Shown here in pieces: positions 7,967-17,431 of a DNA stretch of 64,000 bases (positions are counted from its first letter, which is position 1; each line of letters starts with the position of its first letter). The notes under the pieces were generated by a model. It worked only from the letters and a program-made list of their open reading frames with translations. It made no database searches and was not told the DNA's origin. The translations under genes were made by a program, and so were the position numbers. Location: NCBI RefSeq assembly GCF_020831365.1, contig NZ_JAJHPV010000002.1:186001-250000 (forward strand), given 5' to 3'. The stretch comes from Massilia agrisoli. Its GTDB lineage: Bacteria > Pseudomonadota > Gammaproteobacteria > Burkholderiales > Burkholderiaceae_D.

Positions 7967-9966
7967 TCAGGCGTGGACAGGCTGGCCGGCGAGCCGGGGC
8001 GGCGCATTTTTGAGCAGCACATCGAATTGGTCGGCGGGAATCGGCTGGCCGAACAGGTAGCCCTGGCCATAGTCGCAGCCGGCGCGGGCCAGCATGTCGC
8101 GCTGTCCCGGCGTCTCGATGCCTTCGGCGATCACCTTCAGGCCGAGCTTGTGGGCCATCACGATGATGGCTTCGCACAGCGCGCAGTTGGCGGTATCTTG
8201 TTCCAGGTTGTGGACGAAGGACTGGTCGATCTTCAGGTAGTCGAGGTTGAACTTGCGCAGGTAGGACAGCGACGAGTAGCCGGTGCCGAAGTCGTCGAGC
8301 GAGATCTTGATGCCCGCGTTCTGGAAGGCGGCCAGCTTGTCCATCACGGTTTCGTCCGACGCCATCATCAGGCTTTCGGTGATTTCAATGCTGACGGCCG
8401 GCCCGGCGCCCGGCGGCCCGCCCAGCGTTTTGCAGTTGTTCAGCCATTCGCGGTAATAGGCCTCGTTGCTGCGGTAAAACTGGACCGGCGACACATTGAC
8501 GCTGACGGTGAAGTCCGGCTGCGTGATGCGCCATTCGCCGGCCTGCTGGAGCGCGCGCTGGAACACCCAGTTGCCGATGCCGACAATCATGCCGGTGTGC
8601 TCGGCGATGGGAATGAAATCGACCGGGCTGATCTCGCCGTTCTCGGGATGCTGCCAGCGCAGCAGCGCCTCGGCCTTGACGATGCCGCCGGCATGCATGT
8701 CGACGATGGGCTGGTAGAACACGGTGAGCTGGTCATTGCCGATGGCGCGCCGCAGGTCGTTGCTGATCGCCATGCGCGTCTGCGCCGCCTCCTGCATGCT
8801 GTGCGTGAAGTAGCAGAAGCGGTTGCGGCCGAGCGCCTTGGATTCGTACATGGCCTGGTCGGCGTTGCGCAGCAGTTCGCCGACACTGGCGGCGTCTTGC
8901 GGATACAAGGTGATGCCGATGCTGGCCGAAATATAGGCGACTTCGTCATCCAGCTGAAACGGATGGGACAGGTCGTCGAGGATTTTCTGGGCCACGTCGG
9001 TGACGGTGGCAATGTTGGTCAGTTCGGCCAGGGTGATCGTGAATTCATCGCCGCCGAGGCGGGTGACGGTATCGCTGGCGCGCACGTACGAGGCCAGCCG
9101 CTTGCCCACCTGTTTGAGCAGCACGTCGCCGGTGGCGTGCCCGAGGGTATCGTTGATTTCCTTGAAATGGTCAAGGTCGATGAACAGCAGGGCCACCGGA
9201 CGCTGGGTGCGGCGCGAGCGCTTGATGTCCATTTCCATGCGGTCGTGGAACACGCTGCGGTTGGGCAGGCCGGTCAGGCGGTCGAAATTGACTTCGCGCA
9301 GCGCCCGTTCGACCTGCTTGCGGTCGTACACCTCGGTCGACAGCGCGTAAGCCTGTTGCTGGAGCAGCGCGATGGTGCGGCGCATGGTGTCGAGGTCGGC
9401 GCCCATGTCGAGGTTTTCGGCCGGCAGCACTTCGGTATGCAGGCGGCACACCTCGCCGAACATGGCGCGGTCGTCCCCATGCGGGAAGGCGCTCAGCGGA
9501 TAGGCGCACAACAAGGTGAACGGGTGCTGCTGCTGGAGTTCGTTGAAATAGTTCTCGACGTGGATCGCGGCCTGGTGCTTGCCGACCGTGTGCACATGGC
9601 AGTACTCGCCGGCGCACAGCAGCGCCACCATTTCGCCAAAAATGTAGACGTCGCCCTGGTGGGCGTCGGAGGCCCATTGCCGATGGCTTCGTGGAAGCGG
9701 GTCTGGTCCGGCAGGCCGTTGGCCATGAACAGCGGCAACATGTGGTTGGCGTCGAGCGGGATGTAATTGTCCCGGTGCGCAGCGCCGGGCAGGCCGCGCT
9801 GGGCCAGCGTTTTTTCCAGCTGGTCGAGGTGCTTGCGCGTGGCGATGACGATGCCCTTGTCGCCGGCGGACAGGGCCGAACCGATGAAATCGGCCAGCCC
9901 GTTGATGAGGAATCGGTCGTTTTCGTAAAACTGGACCAGGTGTGCTTGCGGCCCGTGACTGTGCAT
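7967..9966 (-). pseudogene. MEDS-GGDEF-EAL cyclic-di-GMP protein, one-base frameshift
   Basis: Adding one base gives a 666-residue protein. Residues 1-170 form a MEDS-type sensory domain (HLVQFYENDRFLINGLADFI, later DVYIFGEMVALLCAGEY). GGDEF follows with intact LGGDEF near residue 303, then EAL with intact KAEALLRW near 429 and DDFGTGYSSL. Both diguanylate cyclase and phosphodiesterase sites look usable, so it would set c-di-GMP levels in the cytoplasm. The frame breaks at the CCC at 9673-9675 (GGG on the coding strand; a fourth G restores the frame). The start ATG at 9966 was preferred to an in-frame GTG at 9975. Error or true loss cannot be told apart from one sequence. Confidence 0.82.
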
Positions 9967-10010
9967 TGCCTTCACCTGCTTTGGTGAGAAAGACCATTAG
10001 ACACGGGGGT

Positions 10011-10032
10011 GGGGGGCTGAGTTCAGCCCCCC
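10011..10032 (-). terminator. GC-rich hairpin after DUF882 gene, no T-run
   Basis: A near-perfect inverted repeat (GGGGGGCTGA and TCAGCCCCCC, two-base loop) just downstream of the DUF882 stop. There is no following T-tract, so it is at best a weak or Rho-assisted terminator or an mRNA-stabilising hairpin. Confidence 0.45.
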
Positions 10033-10036
10033 GTTG

Positions 10037-10582
10037 CTACCAGGTACGGACGCGGCCGGTATCCATGTGCACGAACTGCGATTTGGGATAGTAGCCGACA
10101 CCGCCGCCGCGCGCCGCCAGCGCCGCCTTGTGCAGCTGCGCCAGGTCGCGCCCCGGCAGGCGGATGTCGATGGCCTTGCCGTCCAGGTGCATGCTGTGGC
10201 GGGCCACGCCGCCGCTGGCCGCCGCCAGTTTGCGGTTGGTTTCCGGCGAACGGTAGCCGGAAATGACGTGCAACACATCGCTGCCGCCGAATTTGCCGGA
10301 CACGCGGTCGAGCAGCATCAGCAGCTGCGGATCAATTTCCGCGATGGTATTGCTGCGGTGGTCGCGCAGCAGCTTGTTGATGTCTTTGAGTGCGTCAGGC
10401 ACGAACTGACCCTCGGCCCAGAAAATACTGCGCAGGCTCTCACCCGTGTGGGTGTTGTACAGGCGCAAGGTGCGCTCGACAGGCTCGACTTTGGTGGTTT
10501 GGGCAGCGCGGGCAAAGGCCGGGACGCTGAGGGCAGAAGCCAGGACGACTGAGCTTTTCAGGAAAGAACGGCGTTGGTTCAT
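10037..10582 (-). CDS. Tat-exported DUF882/M15-type murein peptidase (YcbK/MepK-like)
   Basis: A 181-residue protein starting MNQRRSFLKSS, a twin-arginine signal (RRSFLK), with cleavage near ARA. The mature domain matches the DUF882/YcbK group of LAS metallopeptidases: SGYRSPETN, zinc motif HLDGKAID, and a final HMDTG. E. coli YcbK (MepK, 182 aa) is almost the same length and cleaves peptidoglycan cross-links, so a cell-wall endopeptidase role is likely. A strong ribosome site (GGAGGA) precedes the start. Confidence 0.88.
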   Translation of the reverse strand: MNQRRSFLKSSVVLASALSVPAFARAAQTTKVEPVERTLRLYNTHTGESLRSIFWAEGQFVPDALKDINKLLRDHRSNTIAEIDPQLLMLLDRVSGKFGGSDVLHVISGYRSPETNRKLAAASGGVARHSMHLDGKAIDIRLPGRDLAQLHKAALAARGGGVGYYPKSQFVHMDTGRVRTW

Positions 10583-10676
10583 GGTGGTCCTCCTCCATGT
10601 TCACAGACCTTCCATGATACACGGACGAGCCAAAGCGTGCATGCAACCGTGCGCATGCACGCCGCCATCCCTGGCG

Positions 10677-10697
10677 GGCTTGCCAGCCTGGCAAGCC
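10677..10697 (-). terminator. 9-bp perfect hairpin immediately after a stop codon, no T-run
   Basis: The arms GGCTTGCCA and TGGCAAGCC with loop GCC directly abut the stop codon of the lipoprotein gene at 10698. No T-run follows in the minus direction, so termination is possible but unproven. Confidence 0.45.
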
Positions 10698-11213
10698 TTA
10701 TTCGGCGCTGACCCCGGCGCCGCCCTTGACCAGCACGCAGCGATTGGCCACGCAGGTGGCGCCCGGGTCGCGTTCAACCATGCAGTTTGACAACATGCCG
10801 CTGCGCTCGTTTTCGGCCTTGCGGGCCGCCGCATACTGCTCGCCCAGCGCCAGCAGGCGCGCGCTGTTGCCCGACTTGGTCGAGTACGCTACATAGCCTT
10901 CCGGCCCGCCACAGGCCTTGTGGCCGACCGGCATGGTGCGGCACTGGCTGGCGTTGTCGCACTCGGCAGTGCCGATTTCGTCCTGGATCTTCTTCCACAG
11001 CGCCAGGTGGGCCTGCCCGCCTGGCGCCGGGGCCGGAGCCGGGGCCGGCGCCGGTGACGGTGACGGTGACGTGGACGCGGGCGGCGCAGCCGCGGGCGGC
11101 ACGGGCGCCGCGGGCGCATCGCCGTTAGCGGAAACGCCGCTGCAGGCGGCCAGGCCTAGCAACAGGGCGAGCGCGCCAAAGCGCGCGGAGCGGAGCAGTG
11201 TCGGATTGTTCAT
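10698..11213 (-). CDS. lipoprotein with Pro/Ala linker and Cys-rich C-terminal domain
   Basis: A 171-residue lipoprotein with lipobox LGLAAC at about residue 24. A low-complexity Pro/Ala/Ser linker runs from about 33 to 66. A globular C-terminal region of about 105 residues has six Cys (around AECDNASQC, KACGG, SNCMVE, ATCVANRC), suggesting disulfides. The family is not recognised. The linker probably extends the domain from the membrane into the periplasm. The gene is divergent from the M28 peptidase gene, with a shared 137-bp upstream region. Confidence 0.72.
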   Translation of the reverse strand: MNNPTLLRSARFGALALLLGLAACSGVSANGDAPAAPVPPAAAPPASTSPSPSPAPAPAPAPAPGGQAHLALWKKIQDEIGTAECDNASQCRTMPVGHKACGGPEGYVAYSTKSGNSARLLALGEQYAAARKAENERSGMLSNCMVERDPGATCVANRCVLVKGGAGVSAE

Positions 11214-11350
11214 GCCGCCTATCTTGTACCGTCAATACCAAAATGGCAAGCGCCGCACGTTTGCCGACACATTGCAGTGCAGCACCATCGGCCCATCGCA
11301 TCTGCTAGAGTGTGCCTCCGATCCACCCCCCGAATCCCCGAGGAATTACC

Positions 11351-12976
11351 GTGCTAAAACACCGACTGATCCTTGCCAGCGGCATGCTCGCGCTGGCCGC
11401 CAGTTGCAGCGCCGGCGCCGAAGCCGTCGCCGACAAGAACATGCTGCGCGCCCACCTGAGCTTTTTGGCCGATGACCTGCTCGAGGGCCGCGAAACCGGC
11501 AGCCGCGGCTACGACATCGCGGCCCGCTACGTGGCGTCGCAGTTCCTCCAGTACGGGGTCAGGCCGGCGGGCGACAAGGGCGGCTTCCTGCAACATGTGC
11601 CGCTGCGCGCGACCCGGCTGGTGCAGGAGTCGCCGGTGGTCGAGCTGCGCAGCGCGCGCGGCGCCGAAACGCTTGCCTATCTCGACGATTACGCGGTCAG
11701 CGGCAGCTTGCTGGAGGACCAGTCCGAGGTGGCGGCGCCACTGGTGTTCGTCGGCTACGGCATCCACGCCGACCGCCTGCGCCACAACGATTACGCCAAC
11801 ATCGATGTGAAAGGCAAGATCGTGGTGGTGCTGTCCGGTAAGCCGGGCAGTTTCCCGACCGAGGAGGGGGCCCATTTCGCCAGCGGCGAGCACAAGCGCA
11901 GCCTGGCGCTGCAGCACGGCGCGGTCGGCATGGTGACCTTGCAGACCCCGGTGGCGGAAAAGGCCGCGCCGTTTGCCAGGAACAGGGACTACCGCCATAT
12001 CCCGTCGATGAGCTGGGTGCAGGCCGACGGCACGCCGGCGCGCGAAGCGGCGGCCATGCAGAACCGGATCAGCCTCAGCATTCCGGCATCGAAGAAGCTG
12101 TTCTCGGAAGTCGACCTGCGGCTCGACGACATTTACGCGCTGGCCCAGGCCAACCGGCCGCTGCCGCGCCTGGACCTGAAGCTGTCGATGCGCATGTTCA
12201 AGAAGAGCGTGCGTAGCGAGGTGGCCAGCAGCAACGTGGCCGGCATGATCGAAGGCAGCGATCCGGTGCTGAAGCACGAATACGTGGTGTTTTCCGCCCA
12301 CCTCGACCACCTTGGCCAGGTCAAGGAGCGCAGCGGCGACAATATCTTCAATGGCGCGATGGACAACAGCACTGGCGTGGCAACCCTGATCGAAGCGGCG
12401 CGCCTGTTTACGGCCTCGGGCGTGAAGCCGAAGCGCTCGGTCCTGTTCATCGCCGTCACCGGCGAGGAAAAAGGCCTGCTGGGCGCCGACTACTTCGCCA
12501 CCAACCCGACCGTGCCGCGCGGCTCGATCGTGGCCAACGTCAACCTCGACATGCCGCTGCTGGTCTACGACTTTAACAATGTGATGGCGTTCGGCGCCGA
12601 GCATTCGACCTTGAAGGACACCGCCACGCGCGCGCTGAAAAAAATGGGGATGGACCTGATTGCCGACCCGTGGCCTGAAATGGGCTTGTTCACCCGTTCC
12701 GACCACTATATGTTTGTGCGCCAGGGGATTCCGTCGATCTTCCTCGCCACCGGCATGGGCTCGGCGCGCAAGGACGAAAACCCGGGCAGGCTGTGGAACG
12801 AATTCCTCACCAAACGCTACCACCAGCCCAACGACGACCTGACCCAGCCGATCAACTACGACGCCGCCGCGCGCTTCGCCCAGCTCAATTACATGATCGC
12901 GCGCGAGATCGCCGACGCGCCGGCGCGCCCGGCCTGGAACAAGGACGACTTCTTCGGCGATACGTTCTCGAAATAA
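11351..12976 (+). CDS. exported M28 family metallopeptidase with PA-like insert
   Basis: A 541-residue zinc aminopeptidase. The start is GTG at 11351, preceded by GAGG at a good distance; an ATG 39 bases earlier lacks a ribosome site. The signal peptide ends near about 27. HLSFLADDLLEGRETGSRGY opens the mature protein. A protease-associated insert (PLVFVGYGIHAD, KGKIVVVLSG) precedes the catalytic part. The zinc-site residues appear in order: SAHLDHLG, NGAMDNSTG, TGEEKGLLG, NLDMP and SDHYMFV. The family removes N-terminal residues or glutamate from peptides outside the cytoplasm. It is a paralogue of the gene at 60351. Confidence 0.92.
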   Translation: MLKHRLILASGMLALAASCSAGAEAVADKNMLRAHLSFLADDLLEGRETGSRGYDIAARYVASQFLQYGVRPAGDKGGFLQHVPLRATRLVQESPVVELRSARGAETLAYLDDYAVSGSLLEDQSEVAAPLVFVGYGIHADRLRHNDYANIDVKGKIVVVLSGKPGSFPTEEGAHFASGEHKRSLALQHGAVGMVTLQTPVAEKAAPFARNRDYRHIPSMSWVQADGTPAREAAAMQNRISLSIPASKKLFSEVDLRLDDIYALAQANRPLPRLDLKLSMRMFKKSVRSEVASSNVAGMIEGSDPVLKHEYVVFSAHLDHLGQVKERSGDNIFNGAMDNSTGVATLIEAARLFTASGVKPKRSVLFIAVTGEEKGLLGADYFATNPTVPRGSIVANVNLDMPLLVYDFNNVMAFGAEHSTLKDTATRALKKMGMDLIADPWPEMGLFTRSDHYMFVRQGIPSIFLATGMGSARKDENPGRLWNEFLTKRYHQPNDDLTQPINYDAAARFAQLNYMIAREIADAPARPAWNKDDFFGDTFSK

Positions 12977-13055
12977 ACGGGCCGCGCGGGCATGATTGAG
13001 ATGCCTCAAGCGCGCGACCGAATGCCAAAACGAAGCGCGCGCAGGTCCATCCTAC

Positions 13056-14489
13056 ATGGACCCCGACTACCGCGCGTGCTTCCCCATGGCCAAACTTCCC
13101 CCCGACCAGCAAGCTGCCGTCGCCGCCGGCGCCGCCGCCCCGCGCCAGGTGATCGGGCTGGCCGAGGCGGTTGCGCTGATCATCGGCGTGGTGGTCGGCG
13201 CCGGCATCTTCAAGGCGCCGGCGCTGGTGGCCGGCCTCACCGGCCAGCCCGGCTGGATGTTTGCGGCCTGGGCGCTGGGCGGGCTGATGTCGGTGGCCGG
13301 GGCGCTCTGCTACGCTGAGCTCAGCACCGCCTACGCCCACGTCGGCGGGGACTACCATTTCCTGCGTCGCGCCTACGGCCGCCAGGTGTCCTTCCTGTTT
13401 GCCTGGGCCCGCTTCTCGGTCATCGCCACCGGCTCCATCGCGCTGCTCGGCTTCGTGTTCGGCGACTACATGCAACGCGTGCTGCCGCTGGGCGACCCGC
13501 AGGCGCCGTGGGGCGCGGCGGCCTACGCCGCGCTGGCCATCATCGCGCTGTCGTGGCTGAACATGCGCAGCGTGAAGGCGGGCACCTTCGCCCAGGCCTG
13601 GCTGACCACCATCGAGGTGGGCGGGCTGGTGCTGATCGTGTTTGCCGCGCTGTTCCTGGTGGCGGGCGGGGGCGCGCCGCCGGCCGACCCGGCCGCCGCG
13701 GCGCCGGCCTGGCCGGCATCGTTCGGCCTGGCGATGGTGTTCGTGCTGCTGACCTACGGCGGCTGGAACGAGGCGGCCTACCTCTCCGCCGAGCTGCTCG
13801 ACGCGCGCCGCAACATGGTGCGCGCGCTGGTGCTGTCGCTGCTGATCATCACCGCGCTCTACCTGCTGGTCACCTGGGCCTACTGGAAAGGCCTCGGCAT
13901 GGCCGCCATGAGCCGCTCCGACGCCGTGGCCGCCGACCTGCTGCGCGCCGCCTTCGGCGCACCCGGCGCCGCCATCATTTCGCTGGTCATCGCGATTGCC
14001 GCACTCACCTCGATCAACGCCACCATCATCGTCGGCGCGCGCTGCAGCTACGCGGCCGGGCGCGACTGGCCGCTGCTGCGCCGGCTGGCGGTGTGGGACC
14101 CGCGCCGCGGCACCCCCGCCAACGCGCTGCGGGTCCAGTGCGCCGCCGCGCTGCTGCTGGTGCTGGCCGGCGCATGGACCGGCAGCGGCTTCAAGTCGAT
14201 GGTCGAATTCACCGCCCCCGTGTTCTGGCTGTTCTTCCTGCTGGCCGGGCTCTCGCTGTTCGTGCTGCGCGTGCGCGAGCCGGCCACCGCGCGGCCGTTC
14301 CGGGTGCCGCTGTTTCCTTTCGTGCCGCTGGCCTTCTGCGCCATGTGCGCCTACATGCTGTGGTCCAGCCTGTCATACGTGTACAGCCAGTCGCTGGGCG
14401 GATGGAACGCGGCGTGGGTCGGGGTCGCCGTGCTGGCGCTGGGCGGCCTGTTGCTGCTGGCCGCGGGCCGCAAGCCTGCGGCGGCCTGA
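13056..14489 (+). CDS. APC family amino acid permease
   Basis: A 477-residue polytopic protein of about 12 membrane segments. The first carries the family signature GVVVGAGIFKAP, the substrate and sodium/proton site of amino acid-polyamine-organocation carriers. Later pieces include TYGGWNEAAYLSAEL and FLLAGLSLFVLR. The start at 13056 has a weak AGG upstream; MAKLPPD at 13086 is an alternative and would only shorten a non-conserved N-terminus. The methyltransferase gene follows after 34 bp, so co-transcription is possible. The substrate is unknown. Confidence 0.87.
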   Translation: MDPDYRACFPMAKLPPDQQAAVAAGAAAPRQVIGLAEAVALIIGVVVGAGIFKAPALVAGLTGQPGWMFAAWALGGLMSVAGALCYAELSTAYAHVGGDYHFLRRAYGRQVSFLFAWARFSVIATGSIALLGFVFGDYMQRVLPLGDPQAPWGAAAYAALAIIALSWLNMRSVKAGTFAQAWLTTIEVGGLVLIVFAALFLVAGGGAPPADPAAAAPAWPASFGLAMVFVLLTYGGWNEAAYLSAELLDARRNMVRALVLSLLIITALYLLVTWAYWKGLGMAAMSRSDAVAADLLRAAFGAPGAAIISLVIAIAALTSINATIIVGARCSYAAGRDWPLLRRLAVWDPRRGTPANALRVQCAAALLLVLAGAWTGSGFKSMVEFTAPVFWLFFLLAGLSLFVLRVREPATARPFRVPLFPFVPLAFCAMCAYMLWSSLSYVYSQSLGGWNAAWVGVAVLALGGLLLLAAGRKPAAA

Positions 14490-14523
14490 TCCCTTCTTCC
14501 ATCGGTCTTTTTAAGGAGTCAAC

Positions 14524-15153
14524 ATGAGATACCCGCACCGCATCGAACATCCCCCCGGCCTGGCCGGCCTGTTGTCCCGGCTGGCCCTGTTGCTGCTGCT
14601 TGCCGGCGCCGCCGTCGCCCAGGCCTGGAGCCAGTCGCCGCGCCTGGACGTGCCCTTCGTGCCGACGCCCCAGCCGGTGGTCGACCGCATGCTCGACCTG
14701 GCCAAGGTGCAGCCCGACGACCTGATCTACGACCTCGGCAGCGGCGACGGCCGCATCGTCATCACCGCGGCCAAACGCTACGGCGCGCGCGGCGTCGGCA
14801 TCGACCTCGACCCGCAGCGCATCCGCGAAGCGCGCGAGAACGCGCGCGAAGCCGGGGTCGAAGGCAAGGTCCAGTTCATCAACGGTGACCTGTTCAAGAC
14901 CGACCTGTCCAAGGCCAGTGTGGTGACCTTGTATTTGCTAAACAGCGTCAACCGCGACCTGCGCCCGCAATTGTGGAAGCAGCTCAAGGTCGGCACGCGC
15001 GTGGTCTCGCACGCGTTCGACATGGGCGACGAGTGGCCGCCGGAGCGGGTAGAGGAGGTGGACGGCCGCACGATTTACTACTGGACCATCACCGAGGCCA
15101 ACAAGCGGGCGGCGCGGCGCAGCGCCGCAGCGGGCGGGCGCGCAGGGCGCTGA
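14524..15153 (+). CDS. membrane-targeted SAM-dependent methyltransferase
   Basis: A 209-residue class I methyltransferase preceded by a hydrophobic leader at about 18-36 (LLSRLALLLLLAGAAVAQA). The Rossmann motif I is YDLGSGDGRIVITAAK, with the acidic end of beta 2 at GIDLDP and motif II-like FINGDLF. The target is not known. A leader on a methyltransferase is unusual because SAM is cytoplasmic. It could be a signal anchor that places the enzyme at the inner membrane. AAGGAG lies about 7 bases before the ATG. Confidence 0.85.
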   Translation: MRYPHRIEHPPGLAGLLSRLALLLLLAGAAVAQAWSQSPRLDVPFVPTPQPVVDRMLDLAKVQPDDLIYDLGSGDGRIVITAAKRYGARGVGIDLDPQRIREARENAREAGVEGKVQFINGDLFKTDLSKASVVTLYLLNSVNRDLRPQLWKQLKVGTRVVSHAFDMGDEWPPERVEEVDGRTIYYWTITEANKRAARRSAAAGGRAGR

Positions 15154-15254
15154 GGGCAGTGCCGCGGCGGGGCAGGCAGCGCGGAAGGGGGCAAGGGCGG
15201 CGGCGAAGCTGGCCGCTGGACTGCCGGCCTGAGGTGGCGGATCGGCCTGCGGCC

Positions 15255-15283
15255 TTGACCTGGCCGGGCGAACTATCTATGCT
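15255..15283 (+). promoter_or_regulatory. putative sigma-70 promoter for the serine hydrolase
   Basis: TTGACC and TATGCT are separated by 17 bases, 88 bp before the serine hydrolase start. The spacing is ideal and the -35 is 5/6. It lies in a 217-bp gap with no other feature. Confidence 0.45.
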
Positions 15284-15370
15284 TTTCGCGTACAGCCGTG
15301 TTCGCCAAGCGGAGCCGGCCTTCGTTCAACCGCCCATTCTCCGACTGGACTACGCCATGCCGACCTGCCA

Positions 15371-16579
15371 ATGAGGGTGCTCCTCCGTGCGATTACCATG
15401 ACCGCCAGCGCCTGTATCGCCTTCAGCACGGCCGGCTGCGCCTGGCTGGGGCCGCGCCCGGCCCCGCTCGATGCGGCGCGCTTCGCGCCCATCGACCATG
15501 CGATCGGCAGCGTGATTGCCGAACGGCGCATGCCGGGCGCGGTGTTCCACCTCGAACGCGCCGGCATGGCCTACCAGAAGGCTTACGGCAGCTACAGCTA
15601 TGAAAAGGGCGCCGCCGCGGTGACGCCCGCGACCGTGTTTGACGCCGCCTCGCTGACCAAGATCGTGGCCACCGCGCCCTCGGTCATGCTGCTGGCCGAG
15701 GAAGGCCGCATCGCGCTCGACGCGCCGCTGGTGCGCTACCTGCCGGAATGCGCCGGCCAGGGGCGCGACCCGATCACCGTGCGCCACCTGCTGACGCACA
15801 CCTCGGGCCTGCCGGCCGGCTTGCCGGCCACCCCGGGCTGGCACGGGCTGGCGCGCGCGCTTGAACTGGCCTGCAGCCGCACCCCGACCGACCCTCCCGG
15901 CACGGCGTTCCGCTATTCGGACGTCAACTACATCTTGCTGGGCGAGCTGGTGCGGCGCGTCTCGGGCCAGCCGCTCGACCGTTTCGCCCGGCAGCGCATC
16001 TTTACGCCGCTGGGCATGCGCGACAGCCGCTTCGTGCCGCTGGCGGCGCTGGAGGCGGCCCGCATCGCGCCCACCCAGCGCCTTGCCGGCGACGGCCTGC
16101 GCCTGCTGCAGGGCGAGGTGCACGACCCGACCGCGCGCCGGATGGACGGGGTGGCCGGCTCGGCCGGCTTGTTTACCACCGCCGCCGACCTGGCCCGCTT
16201 CGCGCGCATGCTGCTGGCCGGCGGCGAGCTCGATGGGGTGCGGGTGCTGTCGCGCGACAGCGTGCGATTGATGACGACAGCGCAGACCGGACCGGCCATC
16301 GTGGCCCAGCGCGGCATGGGCATGGACATCGACTCGCCGTTCGCGCGCCCGCGCGGCAAGCTGTTCCCGCTGGGCAGCTACGGCCATACCGGTTTCACCG
16401 GCTGCATCCTGTGGATCGACCCGGCGTCGGGCACCTTCTATGTGTTGCTGTCGAACCGGGTGTATCCGGACGACCGGAACAACATCCTCGACCTGTACGC
16501 GCGCCTCGGGACCCTGTCCGCCGAAGCCGTCAACGGCTTCGATTTCGCCGCACTGCACAAGACAAACCCGGCCAGGTAA
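15371..16579 (+). CDS. serine hydrolase, class C beta-lactamase fold
   Basis: A 402-residue exported protein, with a likely lipobox STAGC near residue 22. Active-site motifs of the beta-lactamase/DD-peptidase superfamily are present: ASLTK (SxxK), YSDVNY (YxN), and a C-terminal HTGFTG where KTG normally sits. Family members include esterases, D-amino-acid peptidases and AmpC-like enzymes. The HTG form is common in the esterase/peptidase branch rather than true beta-lactamases, so antibiotic resistance should not be assumed. It is probably periplasmic or membrane-attached. Confidence 0.88.
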   Translation: MRVLLRAITMTASACIAFSTAGCAWLGPRPAPLDAARFAPIDHAIGSVIAERRMPGAVFHLERAGMAYQKAYGSYSYEKGAAAVTPATVFDAASLTKIVATAPSVMLLAEEGRIALDAPLVRYLPECAGQGRDPITVRHLLTHTSGLPAGLPATPGWHGLARALELACSRTPTDPPGTAFRYSDVNYILLGELVRRVSGQPLDRFARQRIFTPLGMRDSRFVPLAALEAARIAPTQRLAGDGLRLLQGEVHDPTARRMDGVAGSAGLFTTAADLARFARMLLAGGELDGVRVLSRDSVRLMTTAQTGPAIVAQRGMGMDIDSPFARPRGKLFPLGSYGHTGFTGCILWIDPASGTFYVLLSNRVYPDDRNNILDLYARLGTLSAEAVNGFDFAALHKTNPAR

Positions 16580-16684
16580 GGCGGCCCGCGAACGCGGCGC
16601 CGCCCGTGAATGCGGAGGGGCCGGGCCGCGTCTTCCCCTGCACAGCTTGTAAAAAAATCTTCCCTGCTCGGCAATCGTGCGGGG

Positions 16685-16713
16685 TAGACAAGATATACAT
16701 ACCCGCATAGACT
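16685..16713 (+). promoter_or_regulatory. putative promoter of the formate dehydrogenase operon
   Basis: TAGACA (5/6 to consensus), a 17-base spacer and TAGACT (4/6), ending 29 bases before the GTG start of the chaperone gene. The surrounding stretch is more AT-rich than its neighbours. No activator site was recognised. Confidence 0.35.
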
Positions 16714-16742
16714 CGGTTTTGTCCATTACGACAGGGGGTCAT

Positions 16743-17411
16743 GTGAGGCAGCCGCCGACAGCAGGGCAGCTCGATGCAGGCGCAAGCGATGGCATGGCGG
16801 TGGCGCCTGAGGAACAGGCCCGCGCCGACATGTACGCGCTGCTTGCGCGCATGCTGCATGCCGCCCCCGACGCGCCAATGCTGGCGACCCTCGCGGGCGC
16901 CGACGCCATCGTGGCCGGCCAGTCCGGCCATCCGCTCGACCGCGCTTGGGAACGCCTGGTGCTCGCCGCCGGCGTCATGGACGAGCGCGCCGTGGCGGAA
17001 GAATTCGACGCGCTGTTCATCAGCGTCGGCACCCCCGGCATCAACCCCTACGCTTCGCTCTACCTGTCCGGCTTCATCAACGAGAAGCCGCTGGTGGCCT
17101 TGCGCGACGACCTCGCGCGCCTCGGCCTGGGGCGCGCGCCGGGCCAGCGCGAAATGGAAGACCACCTCGGCGCCCTGTGCGAAGCGATGCGCCTGATGAT
17201 CAGCGGGGCCGGCGGCGGCGCCATGCAGCCGCTGGCGCTGCAGCAGCAGTTCTTCGACACCCATATCGCGTCCTGGTACGGGCGCTGCCTGCACGACATC
17301 CGCTCGGCCCCGGAGGCGAACTTCTACCGCCTGGTCGCCGATTTTGCCCAAGCGTTCCTCGACGTCGAAGCCGAAGCCTTCGCGCTCGGCGAACAATGCG
17401 AAGCCGCGTGA
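16743..17411 (+). CDS. TorD/DmsD-family molybdoenzyme maturation chaperone
   Basis: A 222-residue, mostly helical cytoplasmic protein of the TorD/NarJ type: ARADMYALLARMLHAAP at the N-terminus, EEFDALFISVG, then PYASLYLSGF and MEDHLGALCEAMRLM. Such proteins bind the Tat signal of a molybdenum enzyme and hold it back until the cofactor is inserted. The start is GTG 16743 with GGGG upstream; an internal ATG at 16794 is possible. It is the first gene of the formate dehydrogenase operon, 20 bp before the small Tat protein, so its client is almost surely FdhA. Confidence 0.86.
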   Translation: MRQPPTAGQLDAGASDGMAVAPEEQARADMYALLARMLHAAPDAPMLATLAGADAIVAGQSGHPLDRAWERLVLAAGVMDERAVAEEFDALFISVGTPGINPYASLYLSGFINEKPLVALRDDLARLGLGRAPGQREMEDHLGALCEAMRLMISGAGGGAMQPLALQQQFFDTHIASWYGRCLHDIRSAPEANFYRLVADFAQAFLDVEAEAFALGEQCEAA

Positions 17412-17431
17412 GCGGCGCCAACGGAGTACAC

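Noticed and set aside
15371-16579. AmpC beta-lactamase
   Set aside because: The KTG position reads HTG and no ampR neighbour exists; the broader serine hydrolase call is safer.
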